This document shows positions 24,331-33,203 of a stretch of 64,000 bases of DNA, piece after piece (position 1 is the stretch's first letter; each line of letters begins with the position of its first letter). The stretch is taken from positions 34,117 to 98,116 of the forward strand of contig CAVZXS010000017.1 in NCBI GenBank assembly GCA_963779325.1, in the 5' to 3' direction. Source of the DNA: CAVZXS01 sp963779325. Lineage in GTDB: Bacteria > Bacteroidota > Bacteroidia > Chitinophagales > Chitinophagaceae. The position numbers were made by a program, and so were the translations under genes. The notes beneath the pieces are model-generated. The model saw nothing but the letters and a program-made list of their open reading frames with translations. It was not told the origin of the DNA and did no database searches.

Positions 24331-25354
24331 TCAAAGCAGTCCTGTTAACGATTTGGAGATACGCCGGCGCTTATCATTATACAATTCCGTGTATTTCTTT
24401 TTTGTCGGTTCGTTCAGGAAGCTCTTGTTTGTTAATGCATGCACTTTTTCTTCATCGGACAAAAATTTTTGCAGCATACGTTTAATTCTTTGCGGCAATA
24501 ACCCCATTCTTTTACCAAATTCCATAAAATCGTCAAAGGCATAAAATCCGTAAGAAGAATAACTTGGGTGCTTAAAATCATTTTCATACAAACCGTCGGT
24601 TAATGCAAGATCGCTGTCATCTACATGAATACGGGTGTTTATTAAATCATACGCCGGCGACAGAAATGCATCGCCGATTAGTGAACAATCAATACGTGAA
24701 AAGTTTTTGAGGTGCGCATCGCCATTACTGAACAAATAATTAAACACTACGAGTTGAAAAAAAGCTTCTTTTGATGCGGTAATAGCGGGGACATATTGAT
24801 CAATTAAATCGGCTATACCCTCATAAGTATAATCATACTTATAGTTTTTGCCTGCATTTTTACTTGTCCTCTGTGCTAATGAGGCAAAGTCTTCCTTCAA
24901 ACACCTGCTGCCATCCTGCTTTACATCAAACCGTTTGGTTATGTAAGCAGGCACCCCATCACTGAAAAAAATAAGTGCATTTTTCGCCGTTGGTAATTTA
25001 AAAACCTGTTCGGCTATTTGCATAGTCAGGTGTTCATTAGCCGGCACCTGGGTTACATTTAATAAATCAGCAGGTATGGGTTTTAAAATATATTCTCCAC
25101 CTTTAGTAGTTAGCTCCAATGTCTTATCAACCAATTTCAACGAAAATTTTTCCTGTACTCCTGAAATGGAAATATTGGTCCTGTTTTCAGTGAATATTTT
25201 TTTCTGTTCGTCATTCGTGCTGCGGCGAAGGAAATGGAAGTACATGACTAACCCTTTTACCGGCAAACATCTCCTTTCTGCATTTAGGAGAATAAGTGGC
25301 AAATCCCTCAGCCAATGTGCCGGGGCAAACTTGTATATTTATTTTTTCCGTCAT
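24331..25354 (-). pseudogene. HipT-like (HipA C-terminal) serine/threonine kinase, frameshifted
   Basis: This is the kinase of a split HipA system. The start is ATG 25354, whose ATGA overlaps the HipS-like stop; this frame encodes MTEKINIQVCPGTLAEGFAT and on to VSHVLPFPSPQHE, then hits TGA at 25213-25211. The rest of the kinase continues in the +1 frame from NDEQKKIFTENRTNIS. It contains the G-loop SISGVQEKFSL, the ATP-binding Lys in YILKPIPADL, the catalytic SNGDAHLKNFS and the metal-binding SPAYDLINT, so the fold is otherwise intact at about 340 residues. One extra base between about 25235 and 25213 explains the break. It may be a true mutation, a sequencing error or recoding; a 323-residue product from an internal start at 25302 would lack the native N-terminus. 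Confidence 0.8.
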
Positions 25355-25677
25355 TTAATTTCTTCTACACTTATGGCGCCAATGGTTTCGCAGGCGGCTG
25401 TTTTTAATAATAAACCAAAATCATCTTCTTCATCAATTTTTAAAATACGGCATTGTATTTTTCTGTTGGCGCCTTCACTCAGCATATTAAAAAAGAAAGC
25501 GAACAATTCTTTTGATTGATGATTTTGTTTTTTTTTTGGAAGCGTCACACTGATCGGCGGCAGTGTTGTATTAGAAAAATATGAATCATCATACTCAAAT
25601 ACATATTCGCTCTTATCTAACTCGCTGATGGTACCGGCAACTATTTTATTAAAGTAAACCCTTCCTTGTCTCATCAT
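25351..25677 (-). CDS. HipS-like (HipA N-terminal domain) protein
   Basis: This 108-residue protein corresponds to the small N-terminal subdomain of HipA (RQGRVYFNKIVAGTISELDK, LPPISVTLPKK, FFNMLSEGANRK). In HipBST systems this domain is a separate protein; in the E. coli HipBST system HipS acts as the antitoxin of HipT. It overlaps the upstream hipB-like gene by 29 bases and shares ATGA with the kinase gene, so all three are coupled. Confidence 0.85.
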   Translation of the reverse strand: MMRQGRVYFNKIVAGTISELDKSEYVFEYDDSYFSNTTLPPISVTLPKKKQNHQSKELFAFFFNMLSEGANRKIQCRILKIDEEDDFGLLLKTAACETIGAISVEEIK

Positions 25678-25885
25678 TTATCGGTTTAAATTGAATTTTC
25701 ATCTCCAAACCCAACACATCTAATACTTTTAACCAAAACAGGATACCCGTATTTGCTTGACCTGTTTCAATAGAACGTATTGTTTTAATACCAACGCCGG
25801 TCAATTCAGCCAAGTCAGCTTGGGTATATCCAAGTTGTTCACGCCGGGCTTTTATTCTTTTTGTTAAATCAGATAGATTTTGCAT
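25649..25885 (-). CDS. HipB-like XRE-family regulator
   Basis: This 78-residue protein is an XRE/Cro-type helix-turn-helix (KRIKARREQLGYTQADLAEL, TGVGIKTIRSIETGQ). It is the first gene of the hip module and by analogy represses its own operon and augments neutralisation of the kinase. Two near-identical direct repeats lie immediately upstream and flank the promoter, fitting autoregulation. Confidence 0.85.
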   Translation of the reverse strand: MQNLSDLTKRIKARREQLGYTQADLAELTGVGIKTIRSIETGQANTGILFWLKVLDVLGLEMKIQFKPINDETRKGLL

Positions 25886-25910
25886 AAAAGAGCAGTATTA
25901 CGCCTTTTTT
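25886..25910 (-). promoter_or_regulatory. Operator-like repeat 1 of the hip module
   Basis: AAAAGAGCAGTATTACGCC followed by TTTTTT (plus-strand reading) lies directly before the hipB ATG and repeats at 25946-25970 with 19 of 23 core bases kept. Its outer AAAAG...CTTTT arms are inverted. Candidate binding site for the HipB-like protein. Confidence 0.65.
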
Positions 25911-25914
25911 AAGT

Positions 25915-25922
25915 CAAATGTA
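25915..25922 (-). promoter_or_regulatory. -7 box of the hip module
   Basis: TACATTTG on the minus strand matches the Bacteroidota -7 consensus and lies between the two operator-like repeats. The predicted start site falls within repeat 1. Confidence 0.65.
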
Positions 25923-25945
25923 AATATAATAAAAATTTATATAGA

Positions 25946-25970
25946 AAAAGAGCGGTATTGCACCTTTTTG
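25946..25970 (-). promoter_or_regulatory. Operator-like repeat 2 of the hip module
   Basis: AAAAGAGCGGTATTGCACC followed by TTTTT, a near copy of the repeat at 25886, offset by 60 bases on the same strand. Confidence 0.65.
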
Positions 25971-26072
25971 AAAGTTATTCTAAAATAATCAGATATATAA
26001 ATATCTAATAGGCGCTTAGATGCCTATTTTGAATATTTATTATATTTATCCAGCTACAATAATTAGTAAAAA

Positions 26073-26543
26073 CTATCTCCTTATTTGAAAAAAACTCTTC
26101 ATCAATAGGGCGCATTCATCTTTTAATACACCGGTTATTATTTCCGTTTTTGGGTGAAATGGTGAGGCCGCCACATAATCGGCGGTCGGCGAAAAGGAGC
26201 AGTTGCCGGTAATTCTTTGATGCCCGTTCTTTTCATCATCGGCACCCCATACAATTTTCGAAATTTTGCTCCAGTACAATGCACCGGCACACATAAGGCA
26301 GGGTTCTACTGTTACATACAATGCGGCATCGGGTAAATATTTACTGCCCAAAAAATTAAAGGCAGATGTAAGTGCAATCATTTCGGCATGTGCAGTGGGG
26401 TCATTTAATTTTTCTACCATATTATGTCCGCGGGCAATTATTTTTCCGTTCAGCAATACAATAGCACCAACCGGAACTTCGCCTTCATCAAAAGCCTTCT
26501 TCGCTTCCTTTAAAGCCTGCAGCATATAGTATTCATCGGTCAT
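26073..26543 (-). CDS. tadA: tRNA-specific adenosine deaminase TadA
   Basis: This 156-residue zinc deaminase should convert A34 to inosine in tRNA-Arg. The zinc site is TAHAEMIAL (His, catalytic Glu) and EPCLMCAGALYWSKI (the PCxxC pair); GEVPVGAIVLLNGKIIARG near the N-terminus is typical. A guanine or cytosine deaminase paralogue is the alternative, but the motif context fits TadA. Confidence 0.88.
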   Translation of the reverse strand: MTDEYYMLQALKEAKKAFDEGEVPVGAIVLLNGKIIARGHNMVEKLNDPTAHAEMIALTSAFNFLGSKYLPDAALYVTVEPCLMCAGALYWSKISKIVWGADDEKNGHQRITGNCSFSPTADYVAASPFHPKTEIITGVLKDECALLMKSFFQIRR

Positions 26544-26680
26544 TATACTCCGAAGTTATGCCATTTAAATTTTAAAAATAAGCGGCGTATACAGTAAAAG
26601 AAGCAGGTAAAGACAGCATGTAATTTTCAATTTATGCTATACAAGCGCTTTGTCTTAATTTTCAGTTTTAAAACTGTTGT

Positions 26681-28051
26681 ATGATAACGGAACAATTGAA
26701 TGCAATGCGTAATTTTTTTAATAGCGACACTACAAAGACATATACTTTCCGCATTGAACAATTAAAAAAGTTAAAACAAGCCATATTAAAATATGAGCAG
26801 GAAATAAGCGCAGCCCTGTATACCGATTTAAAAAAGAGTCCCGAAGAAGCTTACTCTACCGAAACAGGTTTGGTATTAGCTGAAATCAGTTTCGCAATAA
26901 AAAAATTACGTCGTTGGATGGAACCTCAATCGGTCTCTACTAATTTAGCCAATCTTCCTTCAGTCAGTAAGATTTACAGGGATCCGTTGGGTGTTGTCTT
27001 AATAATCGCTCCGTGGAATTATCCTTTCCAGCTTTTACTATTACCGCTGGCGGGTGCTATTGCGGGCGGCAATTGCGCCGTGCTTAAACCATCGGAGTTA
27101 GCCCCTGCTACCAATACCATTATTGAAAAAATAATCAGTGAAACTTTTGCTGATAATTATATTAAAGTATTACAAGGCGACGGCGCTAGCATAGTACCGG
27201 CCATGATGAATAATTTTCGTTTCGATCATGTTTTTTATACAGGCAGTATTCCGGTAGGTAAAATAATTTACAAAATGGCCGCCGAACAATTGGTGCCTGT
27301 AACACTTGAACTTGGCGGCAAAAGCCCGGCGATTGTAGAAGCCGATGCAAATCTTACTGTTGCCGCAAAAAGAATTGTATTGGGCAAATTTATTAACGCG
27401 GGGCAAATCTGTATTGCGCCGGATTATTTATTGGTGCACCAATCGGTAAAAGACGAACTGCTGCAAAAGATGACAGCAACGATTGAAAAATTTTATACAA
27501 AAGATGCAGCTGCAAGTTACGATTACGGAAAAATAATTAATGAAAAACGATTTGATAAATTGGTAAGCTGCCTGGCACAGGGAAAAATTATTACCGGCGG
27601 GCAGCACGATAAAAGCAAATTATTTATTGCACCAACTATTTTAGAAGGGGTATCCATGAATGATCCTGTAATGACCGAAGAAATTTTTGGCCCGATATTG
27701 CCGGTACTAAGTTATACATCAATGCAGCAGGCGGAAGCCATTGTAAAACAGAATGCGAACCCGCTGGCTTTTTATTTATTTACTTCCAATAAAAAAACGG
27801 AAAGAGAATGGATAAATAAAGTGCCGTTTGGCGGCGGTTGCATAAATAATGCCGACTGGCATTTTACCAATCATCATTTGCCGTTTGGCGGTGTGGGCAA
27901 CAGCGGGCTAGGAGCTTATCACGGGCGATTTAGTTTCGATACATTTACAAGGATGAAACCGGTACTGAAAACACCTACCTGGTTTGACCCTTCCGTTAAG
28001 TATCCTTCATTTAAAGGAAGATTGAAATTTTTTAAATGGATATTCCGATAA
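26681..28051 (+). CDS. Aldehyde dehydrogenase
   Basis: This 456-residue NAD(P)-dependent enzyme oxidises aldehydes to acids. APWNYPFQLLLLPLAGAIAGG and KPSELAPATN form part of the cofactor site, VTLELGGKSPAIV carries the general-base Glu (about residue 210), and FINAGQICIAPDYLL the catalytic Cys (about residue 245). The size and lack of an N-terminal extension match the class 3 / fatty-aldehyde group. A C-terminal basic, hydrophobic stretch (FKGRLKFFKWIFR) could touch the membrane. Confidence 0.92.
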   Translation: MITEQLNAMRNFFNSDTTKTYTFRIEQLKKLKQAILKYEQEISAALYTDLKKSPEEAYSTETGLVLAEISFAIKKLRRWMEPQSVSTNLANLPSVSKIYRDPLGVVLIIAPWNYPFQLLLLPLAGAIAGGNCAVLKPSELAPATNTIIEKIISETFADNYIKVLQGDGASIVPAMMNNFRFDHVFYTGSIPVGKIIYKMAAEQLVPVTLELGGKSPAIVEADANLTVAAKRIVLGKFINAGQICIAPDYLLVHQSVKDELLQKMTATIEKFYTKDAAASYDYGKIINEKRFDKLVSCLAQGKIITGGQHDKSKLFIAPTILEGVSMNDPVMTEEIFGPILPVLSYTSMQQAEAIVKQNANPLAFYLFTSNKKTEREWINKVPFGGGCINNADWHFTNHHLPFGGVGNSGLGAYHGRFSFDTFTRMKPVLKTPTWFDPSVKYPSFKGRLKFFKWIFR

Positions 28052-28077
28052 AAAAAGTTGTAGAAAACTATTGAGTA

Positions 28078-28752
28078 ATGAAACGAAAACTAAAGCGCTT
28101 CGCAATTGTTATTTTGTTATTACTACTGAGCTTCGCGGCTTATGTAGAAATTGCTAACCGAAATTCAAAAAATATGACATACAGACAAAAAATATTGAAA
28201 GCTGTATATCCGGCATTTATGTGGTTGTCAGGAAAAAAATCTGCCACGCTAAGCAACAGCAATAAAACACCGGCTGTTCCTTTCTATTCATTAAAAACTG
28301 TAACCGGCAGCGGAAAAGAGTTTGATTTTGCTGAATTGAAAGGAAAGAAAGTATTATTGGTAAATACGGCCAGCGACTGCGGCTACACCAATCAATACGA
28401 TGATTTGCAAAAGCTGCATGAAAAATTCAGCAACCAATTGGTAATACTCGGTTTCCCGGCCAATGATTTTAAAGAACAGGAAAAAGGAAACGATGAAGAG
28501 ATTGCGCAGTTTTGCAAAGTCAATTTCGGCGTCACTTTCCCTTTAATGAAAAAAAGTTCGGTTGTAAAAACACCGGCGCAGAATGAAATTTTTAAATGGC
28601 TCAGCGATTCCTCAAAAAATGGCTGGAACAACCTGGCACCCAAGTGGAATTTTTCCAAATACTTAGTAGATGAAAACGGGGTGTTGCTTAATTATTTTGA
28701 TCCCGCCGTTTCGCCGCTCAGCAAAGAAGTAATTAGCGCAATAGAAAAATGA
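28078..28752 (+). CDS. Membrane-anchored glutathione peroxidase-like protein
   Basis: A 224-residue protein with one N-terminal membrane helix (residues 7-26) and an exported thioredoxin-fold domain from about residue 65. The peroxidatic Cys is in VNTASDCGYTNQYDDLQ, followed by LGFPANDFKEQEKGNDEEI (Gln) and the late WNLAPKWNFSKYLVDENG-type segment with the conserved Trp and Asn. Such Cys-containing enzymes usually use thioredoxin-like donors to reduce peroxides. Its stop overlaps the next gene in ATGA. Confidence 0.9.
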   Translation: MKRKLKRFAIVILLLLLSFAAYVEIANRNSKNMTYRQKILKAVYPAFMWLSGKKSATLSNSNKTPAVPFYSLKTVTGSGKEFDFAELKGKKVLLVNTASDCGYTNQYDDLQKLHEKFSNQLVILGFPANDFKEQEKGNDEEIAQFCKVNFGVTFPLMKKSSVVKTPAQNEIFKWLSDSSKNGWNNLAPKWNFSKYLVDENGVLLNYFDPAVSPLSKEVISAIEK

Positions 28753-29381
28753 GCAGCAATCAATTTGATATAAAATTAGAAATCGCTCACAGCATTACAC
28801 ACTGTATAGGAATTATTTTTGGCATTGCCGCCTTACCCGTGCTGAGCGCCATTGCCGCTCACAAAGATCATACGGTGGCCGTAGTGGGTGCCGCCATTTA
28901 CGGGTTTTGTTTTTTATTGGTATTTACTTTTTCTACCGTCTATCATGCTTTTCAAAACCCGCGGGTAAAGAAAGTGTTACTCATCCTGGATCATATCAGT
29001 ATTTATTTTTTAATAGCCGGTACTTACACACCCTTCCTGTTAAACTACATGATGAACCCGACCGGCATTACGCTGCTTTCTGTGTTGTGGAGTTTAACAT
29101 TGGTTGGTATTTTTTTTAAAGTTTTCTTTGCTGATCGGTATAATTTTATATCCACCGGTATTTACCTGGCCATGGGCTGGATTATGTTGGCCGGCGGTCG
29201 CCAATTTTTTACCGCCATACCTTCTTCGGTATTAACCATGATTATTATCGGCGGGGGGCTATACACTATCGGTACCGTTTTTTATTTGTGGGAAAAATTT
29301 TATTACCATCATGTCATCTGGCATTTGTTTGTACTGGCTGCGGCCATTTGTCATTATGTAGCTGTATTGTTAATGGTGTAA
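28749..29381 (+). CDS. TrhA/hemolysin III family membrane protein
   Basis: A 210-residue polytopic membrane protein with about seven helices. The family (PAQR-like, hemolysin III/TrhA) has conserved Ser, His and Asp residues seen here as AHSITHCIGI, FSTVYHAF, LDHISIYFLIAGTYTPF and the C-terminal HHVIWHLFVLAAAICHYVA. The buried His/Asp set suggests a metal site. The exact role in bacteria is unsettled; membrane energetics homeostasis has been proposed. Overlaps the peroxidase gene by four bases. Confidence 0.9.
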   Translation: MSSNQFDIKLEIAHSITHCIGIIFGIAALPVLSAIAAHKDHTVAVVGAAIYGFCFLLVFTFSTVYHAFQNPRVKKVLLILDHISIYFLIAGTYTPFLLNYMMNPTGITLLSVLWSLTLVGIFFKVFFADRYNFISTGIYLAMGWIMLAGGRQFFTAIPSSVLTMIIIGGGLYTIGTVFYLWEKFYYHHVIWHLFVLAAAICHYVAVLLMV

Positions 29382-29437
29382 TACTTTCATAAATTTCTCA
29401 ATAGAAAAATATTTTTATACCGCTGCAAAAGATAAAC

Positions 29438-29896
29438 ATGAAGAATATTTTTAGGCAAATCGATTTTCAATCTCTTGTTCATCGCATTAACGAACTCAAT
29501 TCAAACAGTAAAAGAAAATGGGGCAAAATGAATGCAGAACAAATGCTTGCTCATTGCAGCGACCAAATTCGTTTGGCATTAGCTGAAAAACAACCGCATG
29601 AAACGCCCAATTTTTTCAATCGTAATGTGATGAAGTATTTTGGTTTGTGGCTGCCGCGAATTCCTTTACGAAATTTAAAAGCACCTGTTGATATGAACCG
29701 GCAATTATTTGGGACAGTTTCTTCGGATATTATTACGGAAAAAAAGAACCTGCTTGATTTGATCAGTCAGTTCAGGGCATCATCTGCTGATTTCACTTTC
29801 CAATCGCATCCCATGTACGGAAAATTAAACAGGAGACAATGGGGCCGGTTTATATATGTGCATTTAGATCATCATTTAAGGCAATTCGGAGTCTAA
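29438..29896 (+). CDS. DUF1569 (DinB-like) protein
   Basis: A 152-residue helical protein. The segment KWGKMNAEQMLAHCSDQIRL and the C-terminal RQWGRFIYVHLDHHLRQFGV match DUF1569, a family in the DinB/YfiT four-helix-bundle clan with a possible metal-binding His triad (LAHC, HLDHH). Activity is unknown. Confidence 0.82.
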   Translation: MKNIFRQIDFQSLVHRINELNSNSKRKWGKMNAEQMLAHCSDQIRLALAEKQPHETPNFFNRNVMKYFGLWLPRIPLRNLKAPVDMNRQLFGTVSSDIITEKKNLLDLISQFRASSADFTFQSHPMYGKLNRRQWGRFIYVHLDHHLRQFGV

Positions 29897-29918
29897 TCAA
29901 TACCAAAAATCAACTGCT

Positions 29919-30440
29919 ATGTTTTCTAAATCAGACATTGAAAAATATTTTACCGCGGAAAAAAGCGAGAGCCTGCTTTTCTTAATCGCCGGCTTTATCG
30001 CTATCCTGCTGTCCGTTATTTTTTTCTTTTTTATGAAAAATAATATTTCTTTTTTCAAAGGTGCAGCCATTCCGTTATTGTTAATAGGTCTTATACAGGG
30101 AGTAGTAGGATATACAGTATATAAAAGGAGCGATGAGGACCGAAAGAAAAATGTATATGCATACGACATGAATCCTTTGCAACTAAAAAGCCCGGAAATC
30201 CCCCGTATGGAAGCAGTAATGAAAAATTTTATTATCTACCGGCGGCTGGAAATCGCTTTTATTGCTGCAGGCCTAATCCTCCTGTTTACGTTCCGTGCAA
30301 ATCCGGATAAAAGTTTTTGGTACGGGCTGGGTCTAACATTAGTAATACAGTCTGCCTTGATGCTGTCTCTTGATTTTTTTGCTGAAAAAAGAGGGCATAT
30401 TTACCTGAAAGGGATAAGGGAATTTACAGCGGGCAAATAG
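29919..30440 (+). CDS. Four-helix membrane protein of unknown function
   Basis: A 173-residue protein with predicted membrane helices at about residues 20-40, 46-66, 108-126 and 133-152. Between the two pairs is a cytoplasmic loop (YKRSDEDRKKNVYAYDMNPL). Nothing identifies a family. It follows the DUF1569 gene closely on the same strand. Confidence 0.7.
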   Translation: MFSKSDIEKYFTAEKSESLLFLIAGFIAILLSVIFFFFMKNNISFFKGAAIPLLLIGLIQGVVGYTVYKRSDEDRKKNVYAYDMNPLQLKSPEIPRMEAVMKNFIIYRRLEIAFIAAGLILLFTFRANPDKSFWYGLGLTLVIQSALMLSLDFFAEKRGHIYLKGIREFTAGK

Positions 30441-30562
30441 CTTGATCGCCTGCGGGGTATTTCAAGTTTGCAGAAACCAAGCAGAACCTTTGCAAACCGG
30501 TAAAAAATAAAGTATTTTGTGCTTTATAAGATATCCGGTTCCTGTAAAAACCGCTAAAGTCA

Positions 30563-32674
30563 ATGCATTCATTATTATCTATTTGGAAGCGTATCATCTT
30601 CAACGGCATTGACGCTTCTTTCGATGAAAGAAAGCGTAAAGCTATTATTCTCCTTAATATATTTTGGTTCAGCTCGCTGGTAGGTTATCAATTATTTTTT
30701 CTGCTCATCTTTCTCGGCACTACCGGAAGTCATACAATTTTAATCATTTCACACCTGGTAATGACGGTTGCATTTGCAATTGTCGGTTTGTTAATAGGAT
30801 ATCAAAAAAGAACAGCGGCCAAGATTGTCTTGATGACCGTTATCAACCTCGGCATTTTTTTTTATGATAATTATACCGGGACCAACTTAGTGGTAAGCGC
30901 CTATTATGTTACCTATCTTTTTGTTTCACTCAATATTTTTTCTTTCCGGTTCAATAACCGGCTATTGATTCTTTTCGCTTTTGCTCCGGTAGTATTGTAT
31001 ATTACTACGGGCATATTAAGCAACAGCATTACGCCTGTTCATGTTGCCGACTCAATGATTATTTTCCTGCGCACGTTTAATTTCTCTTTTTCTTTTTTAA
31101 TGGTGGCTATCTACGGCGTTTATGTAGTGAACTTTAACAGCCGAAATGAAGATGAATTGGAGCAATCTGCCATCAACCTGCAAACACTGATTGATAATAC
31201 AAAGGGCAGCATCTGGAGCATCAATACGAAATATGAAATTATCGCCGCCAATGAAGTATACAAGCAGGATATGAAGAAAATTTTCGGCATTGATGTACAC
31301 CCGGGTTTCAGTATGGTAGATATAATCACTAACCCGAATTACCCCGGTCAGTGGTTAAATCAATACCGCCGTGTTTTCAGCGGCGAGTCATTTAGCGAAG
31401 AATATCCTTTTGAAGATGATGTATTTGAATTGCTGGCAACACCTATTCACAATATTACCGGCGAAGTAATCGGCGCCGCATTTTATGCCCGCAATATTAC
31501 TTTCCGTAAAAAAGCGGAGCAGGAATTAATCGCCGCCCGTAAAAAAGCGGAAGCGGGAACACAGGCCAAGGCGCAATTTCTTTCCAATATGAGTCATGAG
31601 TTGCGCACTCCGCTTAACGGCATTATAGGTATTACAAATATTTTATTGGCGGAGCAACGAATGCCTTCTGAGCAACAGCACCTCGAAATGCTCAAGTATT
31701 CATCGGACCACATGCTGGATGTGATAAATAATATTCTTGATTATAATAAAATTGAAGCGGGGAAAGTAGAACTGGAAAAAGTTTTCTTTAATCTTTCAAA
31801 AGAAATAAACAAGCTGGGTTCGTTTTTTATTCACGAGGCCCGTAAGAAAAACCTGGCATTTGAAGTTGTCTTGCCTGAAATGATTAACAGGGAGGTAATT
31901 GGCGATGTAGTGCGGCTCAGGCAGGTATTAACAAATTTATTGAGCAACGCCATTAAGTTTACTGAAAAAGGATTTGTAAAATTAGAAATAGAGACTGTTG
32001 AAAAAATATCGGACAATACATGCGTACTCCGGTTTAGTGTTTCCGACAGCGGCATCGGTATTGAACGCAGCAAAATGAAAAAGATATTTGACAGTTTTAC
32101 ACAAGCCGATGTACGCACCACCCGCCGCTATGGCGGCACGGGCCTGGGGCTTACCATCTCGGGAAAACTGATTGAACTGATGGGCGGCGAACTGAAAGTA
32201 GAAAGTATACATGGAAAAAGCAGCCGGTTTTGGTTCGATCTTATTTTTGAATGCAGTAAAGAGGGTGCGCAAACGCAGGAGAATAAAAAAAGAAAATTGA
32301 CTGATTTAACGGGTTGTCATGTATTGATAGCAGAAGATAATGCCATCAATATGATTGTTGCAAAAAGAATGCTTGAGAGATGGAATGCAAAAGTTACGGA
32401 AGCTGAAAACGGCGCCATTGCCGTAAAATATGCCGAGGAACAACAGTTTGATATTATACTGATGGACATTGAAATGCCCGTAATGGACGGGTTGTCAGCC
32501 GTAGAAAAAATTCGCAGTTTCAACAACCGGGTGCCCATCATTGCTTTATCGGCCAATGCCGCAGAAGATAAACAGAGTGACTTGCGTATAAAAGGATTGA
32601 ATGAATATATACAAAAGCCTTTCTTGCCCGAAGAACTGCACGGAAAAATTTCCAAATTAATTAAATTGCGGTAA
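30563..32674 (+). CDS. Membrane hybrid histidine kinase with PAS and receiver domains
   Basis: This 703-residue sensor has six predicted membrane helices in the first 190 residues, a PAS domain (about 205-320, with VIGAAFYARNITFRKKAEQE at its end), a HisKA domain with phosphorylatable His in NMSHELRTPLNG (about 342), an ATPase domain (RLRQVLTNLLSNAIKFTE, SDSGIGIE, GTGLGLTISGKL), and a C-terminal receiver (about 587-700) with ILMDIEMPVMDG and IALSANA, EYIQKPF. The receiver lets it pass phosphate on to a partner not found nearby. Signal unknown. Confidence 0.93.
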   Translation: MHSLLSIWKRIIFNGIDASFDERKRKAIILLNIFWFSSLVGYQLFFLLIFLGTTGSHTILIISHLVMTVAFAIVGLLIGYQKRTAAKIVLMTVINLGIFFYDNYTGTNLVVSAYYVTYLFVSLNIFSFRFNNRLLILFAFAPVVLYITTGILSNSITPVHVADSMIIFLRTFNFSFSFLMVAIYGVYVVNFNSRNEDELEQSAINLQTLIDNTKGSIWSINTKYEIIAANEVYKQDMKKIFGIDVHPGFSMVDIITNPNYPGQWLNQYRRVFSGESFSEEYPFEDDVFELLATPIHNITGEVIGAAFYARNITFRKKAEQELIAARKKAEAGTQAKAQFLSNMSHELRTPLNGIIGITNILLAEQRMPSEQQHLEMLKYSSDHMLDVINNILDYNKIEAGKVELEKVFFNLSKEINKLGSFFIHEARKKNLAFEVVLPEMINREVIGDVVRLRQVLTNLLSNAIKFTEKGFVKLEIETVEKISDNTCVLRFSVSDSGIGIERSKMKKIFDSFTQADVRTTRRYGGTGLGLTISGKLIELMGGELKVESIHGKSSRFWFDLIFECSKEGAQTQENKKRKLTDLTGCHVLIAEDNAINMIVAKRMLERWNAKVTEAENGAIAVKYAEEQQFDIILMDIEMPVMDGLSAVEKIRSFNNRVPIIALSANAAEDKQSDLRIKGLNEYIQKPFLPEELHGKISKLIKLR

Positions 32675-32815
32675 AGCAATTAATAACACAACTGTTCCCT
32701 CTTTTTCTTTGCAGGGTGTATAAATTTAAATTTAGCCGTTGCATTATTTGCAGTAATTTTAAAAAAGCCTGAGTTTTTTTTTCGTATTAAATAATATTTC
32801 AAAACTGAATTAGTT

Positions 32816-33178
32816 ATGGAAGTAATTAACCTGATGGAGAAATTTTCCAAAATAAATGATTATTGGCACCCGTATATCATCGGCGAGCTAAATGATAATT
32901 ATGTAAAGCTGTGCAAACTGAAAGACGATTTTGTTTGGCACAAACATGATAACGAGGATGAAATGTTTATTGTTTTTAAAGGAACACTTATTATGGACTT
33001 TAGAGATAAAACAGTAGAAATAAATGCGGGAGAAATATTGATTGTACCGAAGGGCGCAGAACACCGGCCGCATAGTAATGGCGAAGAAGTATTTAATATG
33101 CTGATTGAGCCGAAAGAAACCAAACATACCGGTGATATAATAACGGAAAAGACCGTTACCGAATTAGAATGGATTTAA
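32816..33178 (+). CDS. Cupin-domain protein
   Basis: A 120-residue single-domain cupin. The metal-site motif is FVWHKHDNEDEMFIVFKGTL with the second half GEILIVPKGAEHRPHS, giving His, His, Glu and His ligands. Function is not evident; such proteins range from isomerases to sensors. A DinB-family gene follows at 25 bases, probably in the same transcript. Confidence 0.85.
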   Translation: MEVINLMEKFSKINDYWHPYIIGELNDNYVKLCKLKDDFVWHKHDNEDEMFIVFKGTLIMDFRDKTVEINAGEILIVPKGAEHRPHSNGEEVFNMLIEPKETKHTGDIITEKTVTELEWI

Positions 33179-33203
33179 ATTTTTAATTTAAAAAAATAAT
33201 ACA

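Noticed and set aside
24331..25302. HipT-like kinase starting at the in-frame ATG 25302
   Set aside because: The first residues from that start (MPLILLNAERRCLPVKG) do not look like the family N-terminus, while the out-of-frame sequence from 25354 does and is coupled by ATGA to the upstream gene.
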